From Rotaria sp. Silwood1 (lineage: Eukaryota > Rotifera > Eurotatoria > Philodinida > Philodinidae), in contig CAJNOP010000009.1 of assembly GCA_905250075.1 (NCBI GenBank), positions 3,057,581-3,121,580 of the forward strand: a stretch of DNA of 64,000 nt. Direction: 5' to 3'. The notes beneath the pieces are model-generated. The model saw nothing but the letters and a program-made list of their open reading frames with translations. It had not been told where the DNA came from and did not search any database. Both the position numbers and the translations under genes were made by a program. This document shows positions 50,801-60,372 of the stretch, one piece after another. Position 1 is the stretch's first letter. The number at the start of each line of letters is the position of its first letter.

Positions 50801-51724
50801 TCACTAGTATTACTTGAGTTCAACATATTGCAAGCGGTTGAATTCCACAGCGTTGCTAAAAATATTTTTCCAGGTAATAGATCTCAAATGAAAGCATATC
50901 GAAAACAGTATTGAGGAGTATAAAACACTCTAGAATCACAAGAAGTCGAAAAAAGTTAGGAATATAATTGTGTATTTCCATCAGTCAACTGTAAAAACTA
51001 AAGTTTCGCAGAAAATTTTTCGCCTATCAAACTCTGTGATGCCATCTGTATCGATCGTTTCAGTAAGGAAGAAATTCAACTTTAATAAATCAATGGTTAT
51101 CATAGGCTCAAAATACTGAAAAATCTGAAATTGATCTATATTGTCAAAGCGATGACACTGTTCAGTATTTTTTATTTCAGCAGCAACAATCATTCGTCGA
51201 ATATAAATATTTCTTTTGTCGAAATGATCAATACAGATAGATTCACAAAGTCTGATAGACGAAAGCCTTTTCTAAGCACGTTTAGTTTTTATGGTTGACT
51301 ACTCACTATACACTATAATGTTATTAGCTAGTGAGTTATATTGTTCCGAATGTGTTAAATCTTGTGCGATGTTTTCAATTCGAATTTGATAGTTGGCTAA
51401 TTTCAAATAAATTCAAACCTTGTTAAGGTTTCTCTTTATCTCGAAAAATGTAATACGTGTTATAAACGAAGAAACACAAGTATTAACATTTCTTTTGTGG
51501 AACTCACGTATATTTTCGAATAAAATAAAAGTGACTGGAATTTTGCTGAATGGTGTTTATTGAACAATAAAAGTTACGAAAGAATAGAAGAGAAAGTAAT
51601 AGCTTATCTACATATAACAGAACTATATTTTCAGGTAGAATGAAAACTAGAGAAAGAGAGAGAACAATCATTATTAAACTTCAATTCTATCAGCAGTACT
51701 ATAGATTTCGTGAATGTATAAAAT
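44812..51724. other. Gene-poor stretch of about 6.9 kb
   Basis: AT-rich sequence with scattered A and T runs. All open frames are short (under 80 codons), low in complexity and without consistent splicing. No RNA gene or clear repeat array seen. Old decayed repeats are likely but I cannot name them. Confidence 0.4.
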
Positions 51725-51988
51725 ATGGAAAAAGAACATCCTCTACTTCTTTGCAGTGGTGAAGACTCAAATTTCGATAACTGTGACAGTTCTAATGATG
51801 ATTCAAATGTTGAAATAACTTCGATCATTCGTGAATGTGAAATTGAATTAATATGCTTCTCAATATATCTTCGCTTGGAATCCGAAAACAACAATCATAA
51901 TGATCAAACTTTTGAATGGCCTGATCCATCTGCACAACTATTGTCTTTCAGTTCATCAGATATTTACGAATTAAATCATTCTCATTAG
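51725..51988 (+). CDS. Possible small acidic protein, 87 residues
   Basis: A single frame from ATG 51725 to TAG 51986-51988, with an A-rich context before the start (ATAAAATATGG). The product is acidic and serine/asparagine-rich (SNDDSNVEI, SESENNN-type stretches) with two Cys-Glu motifs (ECEIELICF) and ends ELNHSH. There is no known domain. AATAAA lies about 100 bp after the stop. The opposite strand is also open over part of it, so chance is possible. Confidence 0.35.
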   Translation: MEKEHPLLLCSGEDSNFDNCDSSNDDSNVEITSIIRECEIELICFSIYLRLESENNNHNDQTFEWPDPSAQLLSFSSSDIYELNHSH

Positions 51989-53443
51989 GTAGTGATATCC
52001 ACAACATGTATTGTAAATATTGTTATAAAACTCAAAGCAAATGTGAAGCTACAAAGAAAAAAGATGTACAACTGTTGAATTACCAAATCAAATAAAAAAA
52101 AAGAAAACGTTTCATCTCTATTCTTTTTCGTTCTTAAGAACTTTCATTGATAACAAATGATGAAGAAAAAAAACATTTTCTTCTTTTTATTCAAAGCATC
52201 ATAATTAATATTGTTTCGTAATATCAACAAATATGTATTCTATTGTGTGATGAAGAGGAAGATTCATTCGTAGAAAAATTATAATGAAATAATTTTTTTA
52301 TTTCGGTAATGAATTGCTATTGTTTTGTCGGAACTATGGATGGTAGAAGCTAAATGAATTTCAATTTATGCGAATTGAAAAAAAAATGTTTTGAATTTTA
52401 ATGAGTTCAAATAAAAATCTAAATTTTTTTATTTTTATTTTCAAATGTTGGAGTCATTTCTTCTGTCGTCATGTAGGTGCTGAAATGAAAAGAGTAGAAG
52501 GTATTGGTAAAAAGGTGCCTATTTTCAACTGAATCATCGACTTTTGCTTGTTATTGACCTCTAAGAATCGATTCCAAAGACATATCTGTAGTTTTACCTG
52601 ATATTCGATGAGAGAAAGTGACTCTTCATCATTTGGAAAATGAAGATCGAAGATTTGCTAAACAACTAGGGCTTTCTGCATCATCATCATCCAGTTGATA
52701 TTTAAATTATGAAGCGCAATGGTTTATCATTACAACAACTGAAGAAACAGGATAAAGTATGACTTATTGAAGGTCATCGATTAGATACTTCTTGTTACAC
52801 TTTCAATCGTTGTGTTAGTTTTATAGTCATTGAAACATGGTCCTATAGGTGCGCTTTAGGAGAGGGTGTTTTATTGAGTGGGAAGACTCATTATCTATTT
52901 GCCTACTAATGATAATAGTTTATTTGCTGTTTTTTTTCTGTTAACTTGTACATGTATATTTTAGGCCTACATGAATAAATCCTTTCGTGTGATAAGGTTG
53001 ATGATTTTTTTCTCTTGTTTTCATCCTATATATCTAGGCAATATATTCTCTGATGTAAGTTCTAGTGCTGTTTTATACTCGTGCTTCCTTCTTCGACATT
53101 TAATTAGTGTTATTAAATAACACTGAACTTATCTTCAGAAAACTAATAAACCTTATACTAATTATGAGCATACACTCTATCTTGGCGTGCAATTAATATG
53201 CATTCAAGCAGAAATTTAATTTTTTCACGTCCTTGTTAACATTTTCTGTCGACGAAGTCCTGACTCCATTTATGTAACAAAAGAAAATGTTATATCTTTA
53301 CGCATCAAATGAAAGGAAAAAGTATATTCCCGTTACTTTTCGTGCGTGCTTATACAGGTGAATATAAACAATGGTCGATTGTATATCTATCACTTTATTG
53401 CAGTAAATACTCAACCGGACGAAGAATATTATTTCTATTGAAG
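51989..53443. other. Intergenic, with possible decayed coding traces
   Basis: Between 52618 and 52745 one frame has coding-like words (VTLHHLENEDRRFAKQLGLS, then YLNYEAQWFIITTTEETG) broken by stops. It could be an eroded gene, perhaps the missing 5' part of the pseudogene downstream, but no family is recognisable. The rest shows nothing. Confidence 0.3.
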
Positions 53444-54205
53444 ATGTCAACATTGATAGAAAACGAAGGAGAAACACAAACTGAATCAGAAGATGACACC
53501 TTTCAAAATGCTCATGGCACTGTGATGGACTTTGCCTCAACTGCTACTATATTTGCACGTTATGGACGCTTCATACACTTTGACTCGAAAGATACGTTAT
53601 GTGGTGAAACAATATGGCTCTAAATTCATCGTTTGATCGCTTGGCTAACTACTGTTCCGACTATCCTCGGCTTCTTCTTTATTTTGATGCAAGCAGAAGG
53701 AGGATGGGTTAGATCCGATGAAGGCCTTACTTTTGTTCATTCCGTTCTCGGTGGTATTATTGTCTGCTGTGCTCTTTTGCAAGCATGCATGACAATCTTT
53801 CGTTGTCATGTAGAAAATTCGTACTGTTTCATTTTCAATTGACTTCATCGGCTTACGGGAGCGTTAGCTTTTTTCTTTCGATAGCAATCATCTTTATCAT
53901 AGTAGTTCATATGAATTCGAATAGTACTGCTATGATTTGTCATTCTTTCCATTTGGTCTGGATGGGTCATTCTAATTGTTATTATTTTTGAGATAATTCA
54001 ATTTCGTTTCCGAAATACTTTTGCGACGAGAGACAAGAAGAATTATGGAATTAGATCGACTGATTTCAGATTACCACCACGTGTTTACATGAGAAATAGC
54101 TATGTTGATGATTCAAAACCTTGGAATAATCGAATATTAATTCTGTTTCTGCTGCACATTTTGGTCTCCCTTGCTTTGGCTGTTTCACTTATTCTACTCA
54201 TCTGA
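53444..54205 (+). pseudogene. Cytochrome b561 / ferric-reductase-like pseudogene
   Basis: The b561 core is plain but broken. Parts in order: AHGTVMDFASTATIFARYGR (first heme histidine region), IHRLIAW (second), FVHSVLGGIIVCCALLQ (third), LHRLTGALAFF (fourth), then helix IAIIFIIVVHMN, helix VILIVIIFEIIQF, a basic loop, and a last helix ending LILLI at TGA 54203-54205. Lesions: TAA at 53621-53623 just before IHR, TGA at 53840-53842 just before LHR, a one-base deletion near the T6 run at 53869-53874, and a frame change near 53960-53967. In this family such proteins (FRRS1/DOMON-b561) pass electrons across membranes to iron or ascorbate. No DOMON domain is visible upstream, so the 5' end is also lost. 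All four heme-region histidines survive, so decay seems recent. Confidence 0.75.
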
Positions 54206-57200
54206 AAATAAGGTTTAATCAGCAATTCGTACTTTTTCAATCGAATACAACGAGAAAAGGAGACGAACCTTATTTAATATTATATTTATGTTATAGGAGC
54301 TTAAACGTACTTGAACACTAACTCTCAATCCTCACACTTATGATATTATGATGTTTGTATTGCGAGAAAAATCGTTGAAATAAAAAACGATGCACTTTGC
54401 AAGTTTCGACTAAATCGGGGATGAATGTGGGTGTGAATCTTCTCGTTATTTTCCATCAGATTCATACTTACACGCCACTTCGGAAGAATTATTATGTGAA
54501 CTTTTTGATTTTGTTCTGAATGAAGAGTAAAATAAAACTCAATTCATTATAATAAATTAGACTATATGATTAGCATTATCACTGAGCATTGCACATGTTT
54601 AGCTGCAAGGACATTTTTTCGAGTATGAAAGGCGATTGGTAATGATGGTTATTTGTTGTCTACGAGGTTTTGTGGCACTTTTGAAATGATTCATACCACT
54701 ATTGTCACCTTTTTTGAGCAAGTCTCATACATACTGCTTATGGAAAAGTATTAAGACCTGTAGACTAGTAGGGAATAGAATGCATATTGTTAAATGTTAT
54801 TTCAGAAAGCATTCGAACTATTCATGTCCATTGCATAAAAAGAAGACAGCATAATTAACGATGGACTCACTTCGAAGCGGGTAAAGCTCGAGATCTGTGA
54901 TTTTTTACTTTCAAAAGACAAATATGAGGCAGGTAGATGCATGAAAAAATATAAGTTCTGGCGTTCTATCATCAGAGATCTTTCAAGAGTTTTTCTGAAA
55001 GATTTTAAGTTATGAGGCTGTTAGAACCTATCCAAAAATTTTGGGGATTTCCAACCAACAGAGTAACAAAGTCTCTTCAAACTTATCTGATGACAGAAAA
55101 ATTACAGCTTAATATGAGACCAAGGAAGCGTTAAAACCTTGATTCCGAAAAAACAAGGCCTTCAAAGTAGGAATGTGAGTGTCTATCGACTTAATCTACA
55201 TTCACATTCACACTCTAAGTCTGACCAGTCAGTAATAAGCTTTAAGGGCATGCTTCCTCTTTCCTGATCCCAAAAAATTCATCTTTTTTTTAGATTTGAT
55301 TCTTTTGTATCTAAAAATATATTCAAGAGTCTTCTATCGAATGGTATATGAATGAAAAGTTTTATGTTTATTTAGATCCTTAAAAAATCTGACTTTCGAT
55401 ATCCTCAGTGCAAAAAAATCACGTGCTGCAGTTCTGTTGTGTTGTAAAAATGATCTATACTAGTAAAGTTATTTTATGACTAAAATATGTTATGAGAGTC
55501 AGTGACGTAATCACCTAGCTGCTTGGCAACTGGATTAATTGATAGCTATGCATAAACAATTAAAAAACTAAAATAACGAAAAAATGTCGCTTTACATTAT
55601 TTCACGTTTTTTCAGTATTAACTTTTTTATAGAAAAATTGAAGTTTTCCTTCTTTTTCTTCTTGACACTCCGACCAATTGGGCTGAAATGTTTTGTGTGA
55701 CAACAAAAACAAAATCAGGGTGTATATAATTTTTCTTTCCGTGAAATAATGCTCTGGTGATTTTTGGTAGATCTTACAGAATTTGTCCTAGGGGAAAAAA
55801 ACCATGTTCTTTGATAGGGCTTCTAGTATGTTGATTCTCACAAGCGAAGGTAACAATATTTTCCAAAGAAAAAAAATATACATCCCAATTCGGTCCTAAT
55901 TGCTACAAAAAGAACTCAGCCATAAATAATGAATTTTCGGCTGTCTGTAAGGGGAGAAAACTTCAAGCCATTTTTTGGCACTCCTTCCTCTATATCTCAT
56001 AAAAGAAAGCATCTAGGAATTGTGAGTCTATCAGAACTTTTACTACACTAGTTACGCTCTATTTACCCGGAAAATTTCATAACTTTTGGTTGAGTCGTTC
56101 TTGAGAAAATCAGGAAAAGGAGGGAGGTGCCTTTGAGACCGTCATGTTTAGGATACGAATGTAGTACTGGGAGAGCTGTCTTTTTAGATGACGAGAGTTA
56201 AAAATGAAATTGAACATGCTTGACAATGAATCGATTTGCTCGTGGAAGGTTCTTCATTATTATTTTCTTAAATGGACTAATCAATCCTTTTGAGAACCTC
56301 GATTTTCGTGAGTGAGACAAATTTATTGATATTTCAACTCATAAAATATTGTTTTTAGACAAACAGTCTATATGCATCACTGCATGCTCGATTACACATA
56401 TATACACGTATGTATGCACATATGAAACAGAAAAAAATTACTTTTTCATGATGCAGAGAGGATGGCCTTCATCACCTCATATGCATATATATACAATACG
56501 AAAATTTGTTTACTTCCTTATTCGTGACTATTTGTATTGCGACGTCAGATTGTGTCACACAGGCATTTGCCATTCAATATAAGTAAGTTATAGTTAAAGT
56601 TAATATTCCTTGCTTTGACCTAAACTAGCATCCAACATGGCTTTCCATGAGTATGATAGTATATTGGAAACGAGTTATTTTTTTTTACACGCTCTGTCAA
56701 GACGGTGACATGCATCGCTGTATGTTTCTCTTTCAGCCAAATAACCGAATGTGATGGATGTGTCTAGTACTTATCTTCATTCTTGTGAAGATTGTATTAA
56801 TAAATAATTGAATTTCAGTTGGTAAGAAATTAGATTTTTCACGAAATTCTGATAAAATTTGACAACGAAAATGAGGAAAAGATAGGCATCGATCATCATT
56901 CGAATAGTGTTCATTATTTTCACAATGTTGGCATACAATAAGCATTTAATTTGGCGTCCTTATCATCCAGTCTGTCATTACTGTATTGTTGACATGTCTC
57001 AAACAACAAATGACATTATAATCTTTCTTTTGAAATTAAAATAGACTCGACTATTTCTGCTGCTACACCTCATTACACCCATCATATTTTGAATTGTTAA
57101 CATTGATTTATATATTTGTTAATTTCGCTATAAGTTTCATCAGTTTCAATGCCATTTCTTATAAATTTAATTACAACAATGTTTTGAAGCGTTAGCAGCT

Positions 57201-57815
57201 TAGATTATCTGGTATAATATTAATATTTTTTTTTCGTTAGGCTATCTTCCTTTATGTCATAAATAAATGAATAAATGGTACCATCTGTATCTTGCTACCA
57301 ATGATCAAAGTCGAAAGATCTTCTGTGATTCGAATTTTTTTGATGGAAAGTTGTCTGTATCTCCTTAAAAACTAGCATTAACACTTTAGTAACTACTTCC
57401 TTTGAAATTAATTTTGATCGTTTTTGAAGAAGAATATTAGAAAAAAAGCTCTCGTGTTATACGCGTACTCAAATATATATACAAGATGCAAGAGAGATGA
57501 AGAAGAAAGAGAATACATTGGACGATCAGATGTAATAGTAGAAGAATAAACTTTTGCACTATATATGTCAACATTCCTGAACAATCATGTTTCACAAGTA
57601 TGATGAAAAGCTTGCTTTCGTACAACTTAGTGATGATAAATTCAATACACTGATGTATCGTAGGAGGTACATACCAAATATTTATTAGATTAAAATAAAA
57701 ATTAGATACCTTTGCCGAAATGATTTCTAGTCAAAAAGTATTCGACTATCGTTTTTCTCTGTATCACATCGTGTCTTTTTTCATCTAGAGTACAATCACA
57801 GTTTTTTTTTGAAAA
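54206..57815. other. Intergenic, no supported gene
   Basis: AT-rich with short frames only. The stretch about 55600-56160 is somewhat richer in GC and purines and has the look of an old non-coding repeat, but I cannot identify it. No RNA gene seen. Confidence 0.4.
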
Positions 57816-59141
57816 ATGAAGTTTCCGTCTCCTTACGAGCACATCCTTCCCGAAGATATTCCATGCATATGGCCTCCACAATCACCAGACAATATAGAAT
57901 TAAATGATCAAATAAGAGGATCAATGCTGGGTCTTGCCATAGGCGATGCACTTGGAGCCAGCGTGGAATTTAGATCTCATGAATATCTTCTTGCACATCC
58001 CGTCTACAGTATGCAGTCTGGAGGTACTTGGAGTCTGCGGGCAGGCCAATGGACGGATGATACCTCGATGGCTTTGTGTCTCGCCTCGTCACTCATTACC
58101 AAACGAACTTTCGACCCATATAACCAAATGGTTCGCTACAAATGGTGGTACAAACATGGATTTCTTGCATCGACAGGATATTGTTTTGATATTGGAAAAT
58201 CTACTCGCCAGGCTCTTGAAAAATTCTCTCGACGTCAGCAAATACTAAAGACAACTTTCCACTTACGAACCGAAATTGAAGTTGATCGTTTATCATTTCA
58301 ACAAGTCAAACATATACCCAAGTTCGATGTAAATTGTAGTCAACCAAATGTTGCCGGAAATGGGGCTCTGATGCGTCTAGCACCAGTACCACTCTACTTC
58401 TTTCGGAATCCTGAACTGGCCGTCGAACTCTCTGGTCAAAGTGCTCGTCTAACTCATGGAAGTCAGAAAGCAATCGATGCTTGCCGGTATTACGGAGCTC
58501 TGATCGTAGCAGCTCTTCGTGGTGAAAGAAAAGAACAATTACTTAATAACAAATTTTATAGTAGTCATAGAGCGTGGTTCGGCCCAAGAGGTCTCTGTAA
58601 AGACGTGCGTCGTGTAGCGTTTGGATCATATAAAAAGCCAGGAGGTTATGAAATGGGTATTCGAAGTCGCGGTTACGTTATCGATGCACTCGAAGCAGCT
58701 TTATGGGCTTTTTGGAGTGATCAAAACTCGTTTCAAAATGGTGTTCTTGCTGCAGTCAATCTTGGAGATGATACTGATACTACAGCTGCTATTTATGGCC
58801 AATTAGCAGGTGCTTACTATGGCAGAGCAAATATCTTACCAGACTGGTTAGAACAACTCTATGCGAGTGATTTTATCACTTGTATTAGTGATTGGCTATA
58901 CTATTTAGGACAGAAAAATAGTTTAGCAGTTAAGATTCACAATGACATATTCTATCGTGCATCAAAAAAGTTGCAACAAAAATATTTACTTGGTACTATT
59001 AGTATTTATGATGGGATGTCCGATCAAGTAGTTCCTCGTCGCATTAATGAAACCAGGAACGCTGACCGTCGTTTACATATTCGTCGATCACGACATCCAA
59101 CGTGGATATCCAACGGAGGACTCGTATGGCCTCAATATTGA
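57816..59141 (+). CDS. ADP-ribosylglycohydrolase family protein, 441 residues
   Basis: Intronless and intact. The family removes ADP-ribose from proteins or small molecules with a two-magnesium centre. Landmarks: IRGSMLGLAIGDALGASVEF at the start of the fold, GQWTDDTSMAL with the metal-binding WTDDTSM at residues 79-85, NGALMRLAPVP at 182-192, ARLTHGSQKAIDACRYYGAL from 210, GYVIDALEAALWAF at 286-299, and LGDDTDTTAAIYGQLAGAYYG with the second metal motif GDDTDT at 317-322. All the metal-binding motifs are present, so the enzyme should be active. The C-terminal extension of about 90 residues after the fold is basic (RRLHIRRSRH) and unrecognised. No signal peptide or membrane helix, so probably cytosolic or nuclear. 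GC content is a little above the surrounding DNA, and the lack of introns would fit horizontal origin but does not prove it. AATAAA follows near 59442. Confidence 0.93.
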   Translation: MKFPSPYEHILPEDIPCIWPPQSPDNIELNDQIRGSMLGLAIGDALGASVEFRSHEYLLAHPVYSMQSGGTWSLRAGQWTDDTSMALCLASSLITKRTFDPYNQMVRYKWWYKHGFLASTGYCFDIGKSTRQALEKFSRRQQILKTTFHLRTEIEVDRLSFQQVKHIPKFDVNCSQPNVAGNGALMRLAPVPLYFFRNPELAVELSGQSARLTHGSQKAIDACRYYGALIVAALRGERKEQLLNNKFYSSHRAWFGPRGLCKDVRRVAFGSYKKPGGYEMGIRSRGYVIDALEAALWAFWSDQNSFQNGVLAAVNLGDDTDTTAAIYGQLAGAYYGRANILPDWLEQLYASDFITCISDWLYYLGQKNSLAVKIHNDIFYRASKKLQQKYLLGTISIYDGMSDQVVPRRINETRNADRRLHIRRSRHPTWISNGGLVWPQY

Positions 59142-59863
59142 TAAACAATTACGGTTCACTGATTACCAGATTTTGCAGTCTTTCAACGACCGTATCATCT
59201 CAGACAGTTTGATAATATAGACAACTTTCATGTAGTTTCTTTCTGACTGATTCGATAACAAATATTCATAAGTTCATAATTCATCAATACTGAGAATATT
59301 CACTTTATGCGCATCGTATATATACTTTGAATATCATCAATATAAACGATGATTGTCCTTCAACATAGTATGTCGACATTATACGCATTTCTATTCTCTT
59401 CTATATCAATCGAATACAACTGAAGGTTTATGTTGATCATTTAATAAAGATCGAGATCTCTCATACGAGTATCGATGAACATGATGTTATTTATATAGTT
59501 AGTATAGTCATAGAAGATTATACTAGTGATTTTTTCTAGATTAGCTGTAGTTTGAACAGTGTATTTATTCTAACAGCATTCATTTTATTTGTAATCATAT
59601 AGAAAACTTTACAGTTAAATGATAGATTCAAGAATCTTGAGATCACGATTATTGAGGCTAGAAAACCATGTTGTCTATCTTGAACAGAATCTTGTCTTAT
59701 TGGATAGTCATTTTTGAGAAAATCAATGTTTTCCGATGAGATGAAATGCTCGTAAGATATTTTGGACCATGCCGCAGAGTTTATGTGTGTAATAAAATCA
59801 ACTGCTTGTGGAATACCAAGGGAAAAACAGCTGACTCCTGTCCTTTGGAGTCACGCGGAGTCA

Positions 59864-59888
59864 TGAAGTTTGCCGTTTCCACCTTGTA
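59864..59888 (+). repeat. Imperfect direct repeat, left copy
   Basis: A 25-bp sequence TGAAGTTTGCCGTTTCCACC + TTGTA that matches 60348-60372 at 21 of 25 positions. The two copies bracket both the small palindrome and the foldback element, so they may mark the ends of a composite insertion. Confidence 0.5.
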
Positions 59889-59929
59889 ATTAGGTGAGCA
59901 TTCAACTCAATTAATCCCAACTAAGGTGC

Positions 59930-59994
59930 GTACTCATCTAATTAGCACTAATTACGGTGAGTACTCACTTAATTAGTGTTAATTAGATGAGTAC
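59930..59994. repeat. 25-bp inverted repeat
   Basis: Arms 59930-59954 and 59970-59994 are complementary at 24 of 25 positions with a 15-base loop. The outer words are GTACTCATC/GATGAGTAC, and GAGTACTC recurs nearby. It could be a remnant of a second small inverted-repeat element. Confidence 0.75.
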
Positions 59995-60043
59995 TCAACT
60001 TAGTACTCAACTAAATAGTGAGTACTCCAGAAGTATTTGGAGT

Positions 60044-60347
60044 CTACCCAGGTCGAAAAGTACCGGCCGGTTCCCGCAGGAAAACACCGGAAATAGCCGG
60101 AACATGGAAGCAGTATTCCGGCCGGAAATTTTCGGAATTTTTTCCGCTGATTTTCCGCTCGGTTCCTGCCGGAAAACACAGGAAATTGGCCGGAATTCAC
60201 CGGAAAAAATCCGGAGAATTTCCGGCCGGACTACTGCTTCCATGTTCCGGCTATTTCCGGTGTTTTCCTGCAGGATACGGTGATTTTTCCCGCATTTTCC
60301 TGCCAGTTCCTGCAATATCCGGTGGCCGGAACGATCGACCTGGGTAG
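60044..60347. mobile_element. 304-bp foldback/MITE-like element with terminal inverted repeats
   Basis: The ends are a perfect 12-bp inverted repeat, CTACCCAGGTCG at 60044-60055 and its complement at 60336-60347. Directly outside lie perfect 6-bp direct repeats, TGGAGT at 60038-60043 and 60348-60353, as expected from a target-site duplication. Inside, 60076-60115 and 60232-60271 are a perfect 40-bp inverted repeat. The inner parts also pair, with a few mismatches. The right arm has about 45 bp more than the left. It is GC-rich with many CCGG words, unlike the rest of the window. Frames open in several phases on both strands are a by-product of the palindrome; it encodes no protein. It is probably moved by a DNA transposase elsewhere; the superfamily is not clear. 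Confidence 0.85.
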
Positions 60348-60372
60348 TGGAGTCTGCTGTTTCCCCCTTGTA
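60348..60372 (+). repeat. Imperfect direct repeat, right copy
   Basis: TGGAGTCTGCTGTTTCCCCC + TTGTA, 21 of 25 identical with 59864-59888. Its first six bases are the right-hand target-site duplication of the foldback element. Confidence 0.5.

Larger units (their letters stand above)
59142..60043. other. Intergenic; 3' flank of the hydrolase and repeat-rich border
   Basis: The first 300 bp are 3' flank. From about 59840 the sequence changes in texture: repeated GGAGTC and GAGTACTC words and short palindromes lead into the foldback element at 60044. Confidence 0.55.

Noticed and set aside
52618-52745. Broken coding-like segment as a named pseudogene
   Set aside because: Words look coding but stops interrupt it and no family could be named; kept only as a note in the intergenic entry.
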